Shown here one piece after another: positions 51,263-60,406 of a stretch of 64,000 bases of DNA. The notes under the pieces are model-generated. The model did not search any database. It had not been told where the DNA came from and was given only the letters and a program-made list of their open reading frames with translations. Positions within the stretch are counted from its first letter, which is position 1; each line of letters starts with the position of its first letter. The position numbers were made by a program, and so were the translations under genes. Origin of the DNA: Betaproteobacteria bacterium (GTDB taxonomy: Bacteria > Pseudomonadota > Gammaproteobacteria > Burkholderiales > Burkholderiaceae); the NCBI GenBank assembly GCA_009783065.1, contig WRHV01000001.1:1-64000 (forward strand), given 5' to 3'.

Positions 51263-52327
51263 TTATAGTACAGAATGCGCATGACCGTGTTCATGCTCGT
51301 GATCGTGATTTTCCAGGCCGGGCATACGTGCCTTGACCTCGGTGACCGGTTTGGTTTTTAACCCCAGTTTTTCAAGTAGAAGGCGGTCGTCTTTTGCTTC
51401 GGAATTTTCCGTTGTCAGCAGCTTATCGCCATAAAAAATGGAATTGGCGCCAGCGAGAAAACACAAAGCTTGCACGGTATCGCCCAATTCCCGTCGGCCG
51501 GCGGACATACGGACTCGTGCCTGAGGCATAACGATGCGTGCGACAGCAATCGTACGGACAAATTCCAGCGGGTCCAGTGGTTCCACACCATGAAGCGGCG
51601 TGCCTTCGATCGGTACAAGATGGTTGATTGGGACAGACTCAGGATAAGGGTTCAGATTGGCGAGCTGGGAAATCAGTTCGGCACGTTGACGGCGCGATTC
51701 TCCCATACCGATAATGCCGCCGCAACAGACTTTCAGTCCGGCTTTTCTGACACGCCCCAGTGTGTCGAGGCGATCCTGATACTGGTGGGTAGACGTGATG
51801 TGACTATAATGTGTGGGCGAGGTATCCAGATTGTGATTGTAATAATCCAAGCCTGCTGCTTTCAGGCGTTTTGCCTGGTCTTCCTGAAGCATGCCTAAAG
51901 TGGCGCAGGTTTCAAGACCGAGTGCCTTAACAGCCCGTACGATTTCTTCATACTTTTCCATATCCCTGTCATTCGGCGAGCGGCCGGAGGCACCCATGCA
52001 AAATCGGGTAGCGCCGTTTGCCTTGGCTTCTTTTGCTGTATTAAGCACCGTTTCGAGTGATAGCATCTTGCTTGCTGTCACGCTGGTATCGTGATGAACC
52101 GATTGCGAGCAATAACCGCAATCTTCAGCACAACCACCCGTTTTCAGCGAGATCAGGGAAGCCAGTTCGATATCGCCTTCCGGAAAATGGGCATGGTGGA
52201 TTTCCTGCGCACGGAAGAGCAATTGATTAAACGGCAATTCAAAAAGCGCGAGCACTTCTTCTGTCGGCCAGGTTGTCACGGACGATGTGGTGGCGGGTTT
52301 TTTATGAAAAGTAACAGGTTGTGACAT
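51263..52327 (-). CDS. bioB: Biotin synthase with histidine-rich C-terminal tail
   Basis: A 354-residue radical-SAM enzyme inserting sulfur into dethiobiotin. The SAM-cluster cysteines C66, C70 and C73 are in [36 protein letters not shown] and [11 protein letters not shown] (the Arg ligand of the [2Fe-2S] cluster) are intact. The last 15 residues, [15 protein letters not shown], carry six histidines at every second position (341-351), an extension that is not part of the catalytic barrel and could bind metal. Last gene of the bioA-bioD-bioB group. Confidence 0.95.
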   Translation of the reverse strand: MSQPVTFHKKPATTSSVTTWPTEEVLALFELPFNQLLFRAQEIHHAHFPEGDIELASLISLKTGGCAEDCGYCSQSVHHDTSVTASKMLSLETVLNTAKEAKANGATRFCMGASGRSPNDRDMEKYEEIVRAVKALGLETCATLGMLQEDQAKRLKAAGLDYYNHNLDTSPTHYSHITSTHQYQDRLDTLGRVRKAGLKVCCGGIIGMGESRRQRAELISQLANLNPYPESVPINHLVPIEGTPLHGVEPLDPLEFVRTIAVARIVMPQARVRMSAGRRELGDTVQALCFLAGANSIFYGDKLLTTENSEAKDDRLLLEKLGLKTKPVTEVKARMPGLENHDHEHEHGHAHSVL

Positions 52328-52354
52328 GTTTTGATGCCCTTAATATGAGTGAAT

Positions 52355-53047
52355 CTAAAATGACGTGTAGTATGGTTGCAAAGGATTAAAATATTTCGCT
52401 GCCTCAATGAAGGAGGCATTTTTGATGTAGGGAATGGTTGCCAATCGTGGCGCCGGAATGCGGCTTTCCAGTAATGCGATATTTTCGGCATCATACCGCA
52501 TTGTCGGATCAATGTGGTTAGCGACCCAGCCGGCCAGAGTCAGCTTGCGTGACAGAACCGATTCGATTGTTAAAAGCGCATGATTGAGGCAACCCAGCCT
52601 TAACCCGACAACGACGACAACAGGAAGCCCAAATTGCACAGCCAGATCAGCCACGTCAAAATTTTCGGAAAGGGGCACCTTAAAGCCGCCTATTCCTTCA
52701 ACAAGGATCGCGTCAACCTTTTCTCGAATCTGATTATAACTGTCATTGATGCGGGTCCATTCAATAACTGTATTTTCCAAATGAGCTGCGATGTGGGGAG
52801 AGACGGCTGCTTTGAGTAAATAGGGTGTGACGAGAGTGGATGGCAGCCGGATGCTGGAAGCACGGATAATGGCATCGGTGTCTTCATTATGCCATTCGTG
52901 GTTTTGCAGCGTGCTGCCTGCGGCAATGGGCTTCATGCCTGCGGTTATCATGCCTTGCTGGGAAAGGGTATGGATGAGAGCACAGGTCACCAGCGTTTTT
53001 CCCACGCCAGTATCGGTTCCGGTAACAAAACAGGAAAACGGCTTCAT
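52355..53047 (-). CDS. bioD: Dethiobiotin synthetase
   Basis: A 230-residue P-loop enzyme that closes the ureido ring using CO2 and ATP. FVTGTDTGVGKTLVTCALI at the N-terminus is the nucleotide loop; MKPIAAG binds substrate, and VEGIGGFKVPLSE matches the family's VEGaGG motif. It overlaps the end of bioA by four bases and is followed by bioB 27 bases later. Confidence 0.94.
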   Translation of the reverse strand: MKPFSCFVTGTDTGVGKTLVTCALIHTLSQQGMITAGMKPIAAGSTLQNHEWHNEDTDAIIRASSIRLPSTLVTPYLLKAAVSPHIAAHLENTVIEWTRINDSYNQIREKVDAILVEGIGGFKVPLSENFDVADLAVQFGLPVVVVVGLRLGCLNHALLTIESVLSRKLTLAGWVANHIDPTMRYDAENIALLESRIPAPRLATIPYIKNASFIEAAKYFNPLQPYYTSF

Positions 53048-54396
53048 GCCTGCAAAACCTTTTCAAGCGTTATCAGGGTTTTGGAAGCAAGGAATGTCAT
53101 TTCTTCCTCATCCAGAATGTAAGGGGGCATCAGATAAACCGTATTACCGATCGGGCGCAGCAATAACTCATTTTCGAGTGCCGTTGTGAAAAATTGCCTT
53201 GGAAAGGATGATAGCTGTTCAGGGCTGCTCATCACGACATCAAATGCCCAGACCATCCCGCGATGCCGGAAGTGCCGGATTTGTTCATGATGATTCAGGT
53301 GAGCCAGTTTTTGGGTCAGGATTTGCGCATGTTTCAGATTATTTTCTAGCACCGCATCATCCTGGAAAATGTCGAGCGTAGCAAGTGCTGCGCGACAAGC
53401 CAGCGGATTGCCGGTATAAGAATGGGAATGTAAAAAGCCTCTTGCGTATTCTTCGCTGTAAAAAAGCCGGTAAATCAAATCGGTTGTCATAACCAGTGAC
53501 AGTGGCAAATATCCGCCGCTGATGCCTTTGGATAGCGTCAAAAAATCAGGCCAAATGCCGGCTTGTTCGCAGGCAAAAAAAGTACCGGTTCGTCCGTATC
53601 CGACGGCAATCTCATCGGCAATCAAATGTACCTGGAACCGGTCGCACAGTGCCCGGATTTTCTTCAGATAAAGCGGATCATACATAGCAAACCCGGTTGC
53701 ACACTGGATCAAAGGTTCGACAATCAATGCCGCGATGCGACCGGCTCTTTCCTCAAAGAGTTTTTCCAGGGCGTTTGCAGCGACACGGGCTATATCTTCT
53801 GCGGTTTCTCCGTTTTTGGTTTTCCTCGCGTCGGGTGACGGCACAATGTGGACATTGCGTAAAAGCGGCGCGTAAGCATCACGGAATAGGGCGACGTCTG
53901 TGACGGACAATGCTCCCAGTGTTTCACCATGATAACTGCCTTCCAGGCAGACAAATTCCTGTTTGTCCGGCAACCCCTGATTGCGCCAGGCGTGAAAACT
54001 CATTTTCAGCGCAATCTCTACTGCCGAAGCGCCGTCGGAAGCATAAAAACAGTGTCCAAGCGCCTGTCCTGTCAGCTCTGACAGGCGTTCAGACAGTTCA
54101 ATGACCGGTTCATGGGTAAAACCGGCAAGCATGGCATGTTCCAGTTTTTCCATCTGGTCTTTCAATGCAGCGTTGATACGCGGATTAGCATGACCGAAAA
54201 GATTCGTCCACCACGAACTGATGGCGTCAAGATAGCGTTTACCATCCTGGTCATAAAGCCAGACGCCTTTACCGCTTGCAAGAGCGATAAGCGGAAACTG
54301 TTCATGATGCTGCATCTGGGTACAGGGATGCCAAACGCTGTTCAGACTGCGGGAAACCATCAAAGATGAAGGTGTGTTCTTTATTTTGACTGACAT
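53044..54396 (-). CDS. bioA: Adenosylmethionine-8-amino-7-oxononanoate aminotransferase
   Basis: A PLP aminotransferase of 450 residues that makes 7,8-diaminononanoate from KAPA and SAM. VWHPCTQMQHHE and DAISSWWTNLFGHANP are BioA hallmarks; the PLP lysine is in LTLSKGISGGYLPL, preceded by LIADEIAVGYGRTG. ATG 54396 starts eight bases after the ychJ stop, suggesting coupling; the open frame reaches 54444 and a third ATG at 54360 is also possible. bioF, which supplies KAPA, is not in the window. Confidence 0.94.
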   Translation of the reverse strand: MSVKIKNTPSSLMVSRSLNSVWHPCTQMQHHEQFPLIALASGKGVWLYDQDGKRYLDAISSWWTNLFGHANPRINAALKDQMEKLEHAMLAGFTHEPVIELSERLSELTGQALGHCFYASDGASAVEIALKMSFHAWRNQGLPDKQEFVCLEGSYHGETLGALSVTDVALFRDAYAPLLRNVHIVPSPDARKTKNGETAEDIARVAANALEKLFEERAGRIAALIVEPLIQCATGFAMYDPLYLKKIRALCDRFQVHLIADEIAVGYGRTGTFFACEQAGIWPDFLTLSKGISGGYLPLSLVMTTDLIYRLFYSEEYARGFLHSHSYTGNPLACRAALATLDIFQDDAVLENNLKHAQILTQKLAHLNHHEQIRHFRHRGMVWAFDVVMSSPEQLSSFPRQFFTTALENELLLRPIGNTVYLMPPYILDEEEMTFLASKTLITLEKVLQA

Positions 54397-54403
54397 GAAA
54401 GTG

Positions 54404-54796
54404 TTACTTGCTGAATGTGCCGTCCAGATAATACCATTGCCCATCCTCTTTTAAAAAGCGGCTGGTTTCATGCATTTTTTGGGCTCGGCCATTTACTTTG
54501 CAGTGTGCGATAAATTCTACCAGACCATCTTGAGCGGTTTCTTCATGACGAATGATTTGCAGGCGGAGCCATTTTAGAGAGGTATCAGCTGTAATGTCGC
54601 CTTCTGGTCTGGAACTGGGATACCAGGTGTGTTTGAGATACCGGTCATCACGGAAGGTATAGGCTGTATATCTTGAGCGCATCAGTTCCAGCGACGTTTG
54701 GGGGATTTTCTGTCCGGAGAGAAAGCGATTACAACACAGATCAAATGCCAATCCACTTCCACAAGGACAACGGTTTGTCTTGGTGGTGTTTCTCAT
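54404..54796 (-). CDS. ychJ: YchJ family protein
   Basis: A 130-residue protein with one N-terminal SEC-C-like zinc motif, CPCGSGLAFDLCC (residues 10-22), followed by the family's SRYTAYTFRDDRYLKHTW and a C-terminal HETSRFLKEDGQWYYLDG. Its function is not established; related domains occur with SEC-C proteins of diverse roles. It lies between dadA and bioA on the same strand. Confidence 0.85.
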   Translation of the reverse strand: MRNTTKTNRCPCGSGLAFDLCCNRFLSGQKIPQTSLELMRSRYTAYTFRDDRYLKHTWYPSSRPEGDITADTSLKWLRLQIIRHEETAQDGLVEFIAHCKVNGRAQKMHETSRFLKEDGQWYYLDGTFSK

Positions 54797-54819
54797 GATT
54801 GCTTACGGTTGCTGCCGGG

Positions 54820-56097
54820 TCAGTCCCGTCCCATGCCGGTAAAATTGAAATTGATCTCCGGCTGACGGCCGGAAATAATATCGGCAATCGCTCGGCCGGA
54901 ACCGCAACCCATTGTCCATCCCAGCGTGCCGTGACCCGTATTCAAAAAAAGGTTACTGTACTTGGTTTTGCCAATGTAAGGAATGTTAGAAGGCGTCATT
55001 GGACGCAAGCCGCTCCAGAAATGAGGTTGGCTATAGTCGCAGGCTTCAGGAAACAATTCTTGCGTGCGCCGTGTCAGGGCCTCGCATCTTGTCATATTGA
55101 GTTCACGCCCGTATCCATTTATTTCTGCTGTGCCGCCAACACGTAATCTGTTACCCAGTTTGGCGAAGACCAGTTTATATTCTGCATCGATCAGGGAGAC
55201 GGAAGGCGCGGCATCCTGGTTGAGTATCGGATAGGTTGCAGAATAACCCTTTGCGGGATAAATCATCAGCTTGATGCCCAGCGGCTTGAGGAAAGGGGCG
55301 GAAAAGCTGCCCATTGCGATCACGAAGGCGTCAGCCTTTAGAATTTCATATTCACCGGTTGAATTGATGATTTCCACACCGGTTATTCTGGCGGTCGCTC
55401 CGGCGCCTTCCGTCAGGAGACGGACCCCCGTTGTGTTAAAGCGGAATTCAACGCCTCTTTCGGCCGCTTTTTTTGCCAGTCCGATCGTAAATGCACGTGA
55501 ATCGCCATGTTCATCTCCTGGCGTATAATCTCCTCCCACCAGTTTGTCCTTAATGGATGCCAGCGCCGGTTCAATACGAACAACTTCTTCAACATCGATC
55601 GAATTGCGGGGGCATCCCAGTGATGTCATCAGTTGCGCTCCCGGTTTGGATGCTTCGAACTCATCCTTGTCGGTATAAAAATGCATGATGCCTCTCGTCA
55701 GATAATCATATTCAATATGGATTTCTGCTCTTAAGGCACGCAACGTACGCAAACTGAAGTCTGCCACAGCCAGACACTGCCTGATGTTATAGGCCGTCTT
55801 GCCGGGAGTGCACTGGCGCAGAAAATTTGCCCCCCACTCCCATTGCAGTTTTTCGGCACGAAAGCGGTAAAGTAAAGGCGCATCTTCCTTACCCAGCCAT
55901 TTCAGGATTTTTTTGGGGGCAGACGGGTTGGCCCAGGGTTCCGAATGAGAAACGGATATTTGGCATCCATTGGCAAAGGTGGTTTCCTGGGCTGGACCTG
56001 GCTGACGTTCAATTACGGTAACGTCGTGGCCTTCCTGTCGTATAAACCAAGCTGAAGCAGTACCGACAATTCCTGAACCCAATATAATAACTTTCAC
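54820..56097 (-). CDS. dadA: D-amino acid dehydrogenase small subunit
   Basis: A 425-residue FAD-dependent oxidoreductase that deaminates D-alanine and other D-amino acids. The dinucleotide fold VIILGSGIVGTASAWFI is at the N-terminus; ANGCQISVSHSEPWANP, LRVGGTAEINGY and NTGHGTLGWTMGCGSGRAIAD match DadA. The start is GTG 56097, preceded by GGGGGA at good spacing; the frame extends 12 codons upstream to an ATG without such a site. It may recycle D-alanine from wall turnover. Confidence 0.92.
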   Translation of the reverse strand: MKVIILGSGIVGTASAWFIRQEGHDVTVIERQPGPAQETTFANGCQISVSHSEPWANPSAPKKILKWLGKEDAPLLYRFRAEKLQWEWGANFLRQCTPGKTAYNIRQCLAVADFSLRTLRALRAEIHIEYDYLTRGIMHFYTDKDEFEASKPGAQLMTSLGCPRNSIDVEEVVRIEPALASIKDKLVGGDYTPGDEHGDSRAFTIGLAKKAAERGVEFRFNTTGVRLLTEGAGATARITGVEIINSTGEYEILKADAFVIAMGSFSAPFLKPLGIKLMIYPAKGYSATYPILNQDAAPSVSLIDAEYKLVFAKLGNRLRVGGTAEINGYGRELNMTRCEALTRRTQELFPEACDYSQPHFWSGLRPMTPSNIPYIGKTKYSNLFLNTGHGTLGWTMGCGSGRAIADIISGRQPEINFNFTGMGRD

Positions 56098-56160
56098 GTA
56101 TCCCCCATTGGACGTAGCAAACCTGTTATTCAAACACGTTAAACAAAACGCTTATCCTAG

Positions 56161-56622
56161 TCATATTTCAGGTGAGAAAGGGTATTTCCGGCTATGGCTC
56201 CCTTTTTTTAAACGCTGCAGTTCGGCAGAAATGGTATTCGTTACGATGACTTCCAGTGTCTTATGCATATCATGCTTGATTTCTTCGGCAAGCATCATTG
56301 CCATTTGTTCCAGTATGGACGAAACATGTTGTGAAATATTGTTGTCGAGTACAAAGTTTAAACGTTCTATTACCTGCTTGCGGATGCGCCCGGTCAAACG
56401 TTCTTCAAGTTCATCCCAGGGTAATGTATCCAACGCTGCCGCTACGGACGTAGCTGGCTTGATTGAAGCCGGGGCCGGTTTTTTTTCCGGAGATTGCAAA
56501 ATATCAGTCAATACGGGAATCTTCGGGTTTTTCACAAATTTATTCATCTGTGCAGCCTTGATTTTTTCTGTCAGGACAGGTGGTGTCGGTACGGTGAAGA
56601 TGACGCGTTTTTTGTTTCTCAC
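56161..56622 (-). CDS. Hypothetical protein, DUF2486-like, linked to holC
   Basis: A 153-residue protein with basic N-terminal residues (MRNKKRVIF), a proline-rich stretch with IPVLTDIL (35-42) and PEKKPAPASIKPATS, and a C-terminal helical region (ERLTGRIRKQVIERLNFVLDN onwards). Similar proteins labelled DUF2486 sit after holC in Burkholderiales, which suits the four-base overlap here. I recall that match by pattern and location only; no biochemical function is known to me. Confidence 0.6.
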   Translation of the reverse strand: MRNKKRVIFTVPTPPVLTEKIKAAQMNKFVKNPKIPVLTDILQSPEKKPAPASIKPATSVAAALDTLPWDELEERLTGRIRKQVIERLNFVLDNNISQHVSSILEQMAMMLAEEIKHDMHKTLEVIVTNTISAELQRLKKGSHSRKYPFSPEI

Positions 56623-57044
56623 CTGGCAGCCTCATGATGTAAAGTGTATCCCCGTTGCCGGTAATGCGCATAGCGTTGACGACCGTTTTCCCTATCGGCC
56701 TGGTCGGTCGAGATAATTTCGAGCAACCGTTCAAACTGGGCAAAACAAGATGGAATGGTATCGGACAGATTAACGAGAATCTGATGGTGAGGCAATGGAG
56801 CCGTATCGCTGTCTGTCAGGATAACCGGTGAATGGCATGCCTTAGGGTCATTTGCCGTGACATGCGGCAGAAAATCCTGGTCTGAAAAGGTCCACAACGC
56901 TTCATCCAACCGGGCCAGTTGCGTCTTGTCTTGGACAAACAGAACAATTTTGGATGTCGGCGATAGAGAAAGTGCTTTTCGTACCCAGCGGCAGGTATAA
57001 GAGATCTTGTCTGCAATATCAGTACGAAATTCGATTCTTGTCAT
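56619..57044 (-). CDS. holC: DNA polymerase III chi subunit
   Basis: A 141-residue protein that links the clamp loader to single-strand binding protein. RIEFRTDIADKISYTCRWVRKAL, DEALWTFSDQDFLPHV and VNLSDTIPSCFAQFERLLEII fit the HolC fold, and YAHYRQRGYTLHHE is a typical end. It is normally next to pepA; here the M3 peptidase gene prlC precedes it by 62 bases. Overlaps the next gene by four bases. Confidence 0.88.
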   Translation of the reverse strand: MTRIEFRTDIADKISYTCRWVRKALSLSPTSKIVLFVQDKTQLARLDEALWTFSDQDFLPHVTANDPKACHSPVILTDSDTAPLPHHQILVNLSDTIPSCFAQFERLLEIISTDQADRENGRQRYAHYRQRGYTLHHEAAR

Positions 57045-57106
57045 TTCGGTTATCGGGTAAAAACATGCTTTATTAAGTTTAGCTGAAAAACCGGGATGAT
57101 GGCAGA

Positions 57107-59173
57107 TTATCTTGCCGTATTGACCAGCCCATTGTGTCTCAAGAGAGCGTCAATTGAGGGTTTTCTTCCACGGAAGGCTTTAAAGGATTCCATTGCCGAA
57201 CGTGATCCGCCAACGGCCAGGATTTCCTCAAGCAGCCTGCTGCCCATAGCTGGTGAAATCATGCTGGTCCCATCAGATTGGGCTTCCTCAAATGCGCTAT
57301 AGGCATCGGCAGACAGGACTTCTGCCCATTTATAGCTATAATAGCCAGCCGCGTAACCGCCTGCGAAAATATGATTAAATGAATGCAGGAAACGGTTGAA
57401 TTCGGGCGGAATAACAACCGCAAAGCGTTGCCTGATTTCATCTAACATATCCTGAATGGTTTTGTCGCCATCCGGGTCAAAATCATAATGAAGGTGCATG
57501 TCGGCCAGGGAGAATTCGATTTGTCTGAGTATTTGCAGGCCGGACTGGAAATTTTTGGCGGCAAGCATCTTATCAAAGAGTTTACGTGGCAGAGGCTTGC
57601 CGGTGACTTCGTGAGCCGTCATGTGTTTGAGAACATCCCATTCCCAGCAGAAGTTTTCCATAAACTGAGAGGGCAGCTCAACGGCATCCCATTCCACGCC
57701 GGCAATACCGGATACGCTCAATTCATCCATTTGGGTTAGCAGGTGGTGCAGCCCGTGGCCGAATTCATGAAAAAGCGTTATCACTTCACTATGGGTGAAA
57801 TAGGCGGGGTGCAGCTTACCGTCTTTTTCTGCCGGTTCAGTAAAGTTGCAGGTAAGGTAAGTTACCGGGGTTTGAATGCCTGCCTTGGTCTGGCGGCGGC
57901 TCCTCGCATCATCCATCCAGGCGCCGCCGCGCTTGCCGGGGCGGGCATAAAGGTCTAGATAAAACTGGCCAATCAAACTGCCGTTTTTTTCGACTCGGTA
58001 AAATGTAACATCTTTATGCCAAACCGGTGCTGTATCCGGCCGAATCGTTACATTGAAAAGAGACTGTATCAGCTTAAACAAGCCTTCGATAACATGATGT
58101 TCAGGAAAATATTGTTTGACCTCCTGTTCAGAGAAGGCATAGTGTTTTTCCCGCAGTTTTTCTGATGCATAAGCCATATCCCATGCGCGAACATCATCAA
58201 TATTCAATTCTTCCCGAGCGAAAGCGCGCAATTCTTCCATGTCGCGTTCGGCAAACGGCTTTGCACGCGTAGCCAGATCCTCAAGGAATGAAATCACTTC
58301 GTCCGGCGTCTGCGCCATTTTAGGAACCAGGGAGACTTCGGCATAGTTACTGTAGCCGAGAAGGTCGGCTTCTTCGCGACGGAGCCTCAGCAGCTCGAGA
58401 ATATGGTTTGAATTGTTCCATTCCGGTTTGGCCCCTAATTCGGAAGCCCGGGTGACATAGGCGCGGTACAGCGTTTCACGCAGTTCCCGATTGTCTGCAA
58501 ATTGCATGACAGGGTAATAAGAAGGGAAGTGCAGCGTGAATTTGTAGCCGGTTTTCCCATCCCGTTGCGCCGCAGATAGGGCCGCATGCTTCGCATCGTC
58601 AGGCAAGCCTGAGAGCGTATTTTCATTTTCGATGTAAAGGGAAAATTCATTGGTGGCGTCGAGCACGTTTTCAGAAAAGCGTGTCGAAATGGCAGCCATT
58701 TTTTCTTGGATTTCAGCAAAGCGCGGTTTTTTGTTTTCCGGCAATTCGGCGCCGCCAAGACGAAAATCACGGAGCGCGTTTTCAATGATTTTTTTCCTGG
58801 CGGTAGAAAACTTTGCAAAATCAGTATGGTTATGGAGTTGCTTATATTTTTCAAATATAGCCAGATTTTGCGAGAGAGAAGTCCAGAATTCCGTGATTTT
58901 AGGCAGGTTTTCATTATACGCTGCCCGCAACTCAGGTGTATCCACAACGGCGTTCATGTGCCGCACCACACCCCATGCGCGACTGAGCTTTTCGGTTGCA
59001 TCTTCGAGAGGAACGATAAAGTGATCCCAGTCTATGTCGATGACGGACGTTTCCAACTGTGCGACCACAGTACGGCATTTAGCCAGCAATTCATCCACTG
59101 CTGGTGTGACATGTTCCGGTGTGATGGCGTCAAAGCGGGGCAGGCCGTCAAAAACAAGTAAAGGGTTTTGCAT
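57107..59173 (-). CDS. prlC: Oligopeptidase A (M3 metallopeptidase)
   Basis: A 688-residue cytoplasmic zinc peptidase degrading short peptides such as cleaved signal peptides. HEFGHGLHHLL around residue 465 gives the HExxH zinc site; the third ligand Glu lies in the following DAVELPSQFMENFCWE segment. The N-terminal helical channel domain begins LPRFDAITPEHVTPAVDELL, typical of OpdA. Length normal. A terminator-like hairpin lies in its leader. Confidence 0.95.
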   Translation of the reverse strand: MQNPLLVFDGLPRFDAITPEHVTPAVDELLAKCRTVVAQLETSVIDIDWDHFIVPLEDATEKLSRAWGVVRHMNAVVDTPELRAAYNENLPKITEFWTSLSQNLAIFEKYKQLHNHTDFAKFSTARKKIIENALRDFRLGGAELPENKKPRFAEIQEKMAAISTRFSENVLDATNEFSLYIENENTLSGLPDDAKHAALSAAQRDGKTGYKFTLHFPSYYPVMQFADNRELRETLYRAYVTRASELGAKPEWNNSNHILELLRLRREEADLLGYSNYAEVSLVPKMAQTPDEVISFLEDLATRAKPFAERDMEELRAFAREELNIDDVRAWDMAYASEKLREKHYAFSEQEVKQYFPEHHVIEGLFKLIQSLFNVTIRPDTAPVWHKDVTFYRVEKNGSLIGQFYLDLYARPGKRGGAWMDDARSRRQTKAGIQTPVTYLTCNFTEPAEKDGKLHPAYFTHSEVITLFHEFGHGLHHLLTQMDELSVSGIAGVEWDAVELPSQFMENFCWEWDVLKHMTAHEVTGKPLPRKLFDKMLAAKNFQSGLQILRQIEFSLADMHLHYDFDPDGDKTIQDMLDEIRQRFAVVIPPEFNRFLHSFNHIFAGGYAAGYYSYKWAEVLSADAYSAFEEAQSDGTSMISPAMGSRLLEEILAVGGSRSAMESFKAFRGRKPSIDALLRHNGLVNTAR

Positions 59174-59208
59174 GACGTCTCCAGCAAAAATTCAATTAAA
59201 AAGGAACA

Positions 59209-59228
59209 GGCGCGTTTTTACGCGCCTT
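59209..59228 (-). terminator. Terminator-like hairpin between folD and prlC
   Basis: AGGCGCGT / ACGCGCCT pair around a four-base loop, an 8-bp GC-rich stem. On the minus strand the T run (TTTTT) starts only five bases after the stem, so it may be a weak terminator or partial attenuator ahead of prlC. Confidence 0.55.
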
Positions 59229-59247
59229 TTACAGCAGGAAATTGGAC

Positions 59248-60120
59248 TTATTTTTTTCCTTGAAGTTTCTCCTGCAATTTTTTTTCTGCTGCTTCAATGG
59301 TGTTGACCATGAGCATGGTAATCGTCATGGGACCGACACCGCCCGGTACTGGAGAAATATAGCCGGCGACTTCTTTCGCATTGGGGAAATCAACATCGCT
59401 CCACAACTTGCCGTTCTCATCACGTTCCACGCCCACATCAATTACGACGGCGCCAGGTTTGATCATGTCGGCCCGGATGATGTTGCGCTGGCCGGTGGCG
59501 GCAATCAGAATATCGGCCAGTTTGGTGTGGTGAGCCAGGTCGCGGGTTTTGGAGTTACAGATCGTGATGGTGGCGCCGGCCTGTAGAAGCATCATGGCCA
59601 TCGGTTTACCGACGATATTGGATGCACCGACGATAACGGCATGGGCTCCTGTGATTGGAAAATGGATGGATTCCAGCATTTTCATAACACCATACGGCGT
59701 GCAGGGACGAATCTGAGGGCGTCCCGTCATGAGCATGCCGGCGTTGATGACGTTAAAACAGTCAACATCTTTTTCAGGCTTGATGGCTGCGATGACCTTA
59801 TGCGTGTCAATATGTTTAGGAAGAGGCAACTGGACCAGGATGCCGTGTATGGCAGGGTCTTCATTTAAAGCATGGATTCTGTCCAGAAGTGCTGCTTCAC
59901 TGAAATCGGCGTCATATCTTTCAAGAATGGAATAGATGCCCAGGGCTTTGGATGCTTTTTCCTTGTTCATCACATAAACCATGGAAGCGGCGCTGTCGCC
60001 AACTAAAATGACGGCGAGTCCCGGTGTTTCGCCTTGTTCGGTCAGTTTGGCTGCACGGGCAGCAATATCGGCACGTATATCCTGCGCCAGCAGGTTTCCA
60101 TTAATTATTTCGGCAGTCAT
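59248..60120 (-). CDS. folD: Methylenetetrahydrofolate dehydrogenase / cyclohydrolase
   Basis: A 290-residue bifunctional enzyme interconverting methylene- and 10-formyl-tetrahydrofolate with [18 protein letters not shown] contains the catalytic Tyr and Lys; [31 protein letters not shown] (NADP loop) and [15 protein letters not shown] are invariant family blocks. It is divergent from aceE across 286 bp. Confidence 0.96.
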   Translation of the reverse strand: MTAEIINGNLLAQDIRADIAARAAKLTEQGETPGLAVILVGDSAASMVYVMNKEKASKALGIYSILERYDADFSEAALLDRIHALNEDPAIHGILVQLPLPKHIDTHKVIAAIKPEKDVDCFNVINAGMLMTGRPQIRPCTPYGVMKMLESIHFPITGAHAVIVGASNIVGKPMAMMLLQAGATITICNSKTRDLAHHTKLADILIAATGQRNIIRADMIKPGAVVIDVGVERDENGKLWSDVDFPNAKEVAGYISPVPGGVGPMTITMLMVNTIEAAEKKLQEKLQGKK

Positions 60121-60406
60121 ATTGTTTGATAAAAGAAAAACTGTTAAAACAAAATATCGAATTATATTGTTTGTGAAGGTTAATCTGTAAAGATCAGATA
60201 AAAAAATCCAAGATTATTAGTAAAAGCGATTATTTTCTCACAAAATGAGGAAATGGATTAGCGGAAATAACCTTCCCAGGATAGGGATATGATGATTCAT
60301 TGCGATGCTGTTTTTAGGAAGGCGGCTGGCAAAAGGAAGTCGCCATCATTCAAGGGAATGTTTCTGGAACGAAGCTTATTTCAGGACGCGTTATTGAAAG
60401 GTTGAT
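60121..60406. other. Divergent intergenic region folD / aceE
   Basis: This 286-bp stretch is AT-rich on the folD side (60121-60260) and must hold promoters for both directions. No pdhR-like gene lies between folD and aceE. I see no confident hexamers, riboswitch or hairpin; GAAAGG before the aceE ATG is the Shine-Dalgarno. Confidence 0.4.

Noticed and set aside
51027..51284. 85-codon plus-strand open frame
   Set aside because: It spans the 6S RNA, its terminator and the bioB 3' hairpin; RNA explanation is far stronger.
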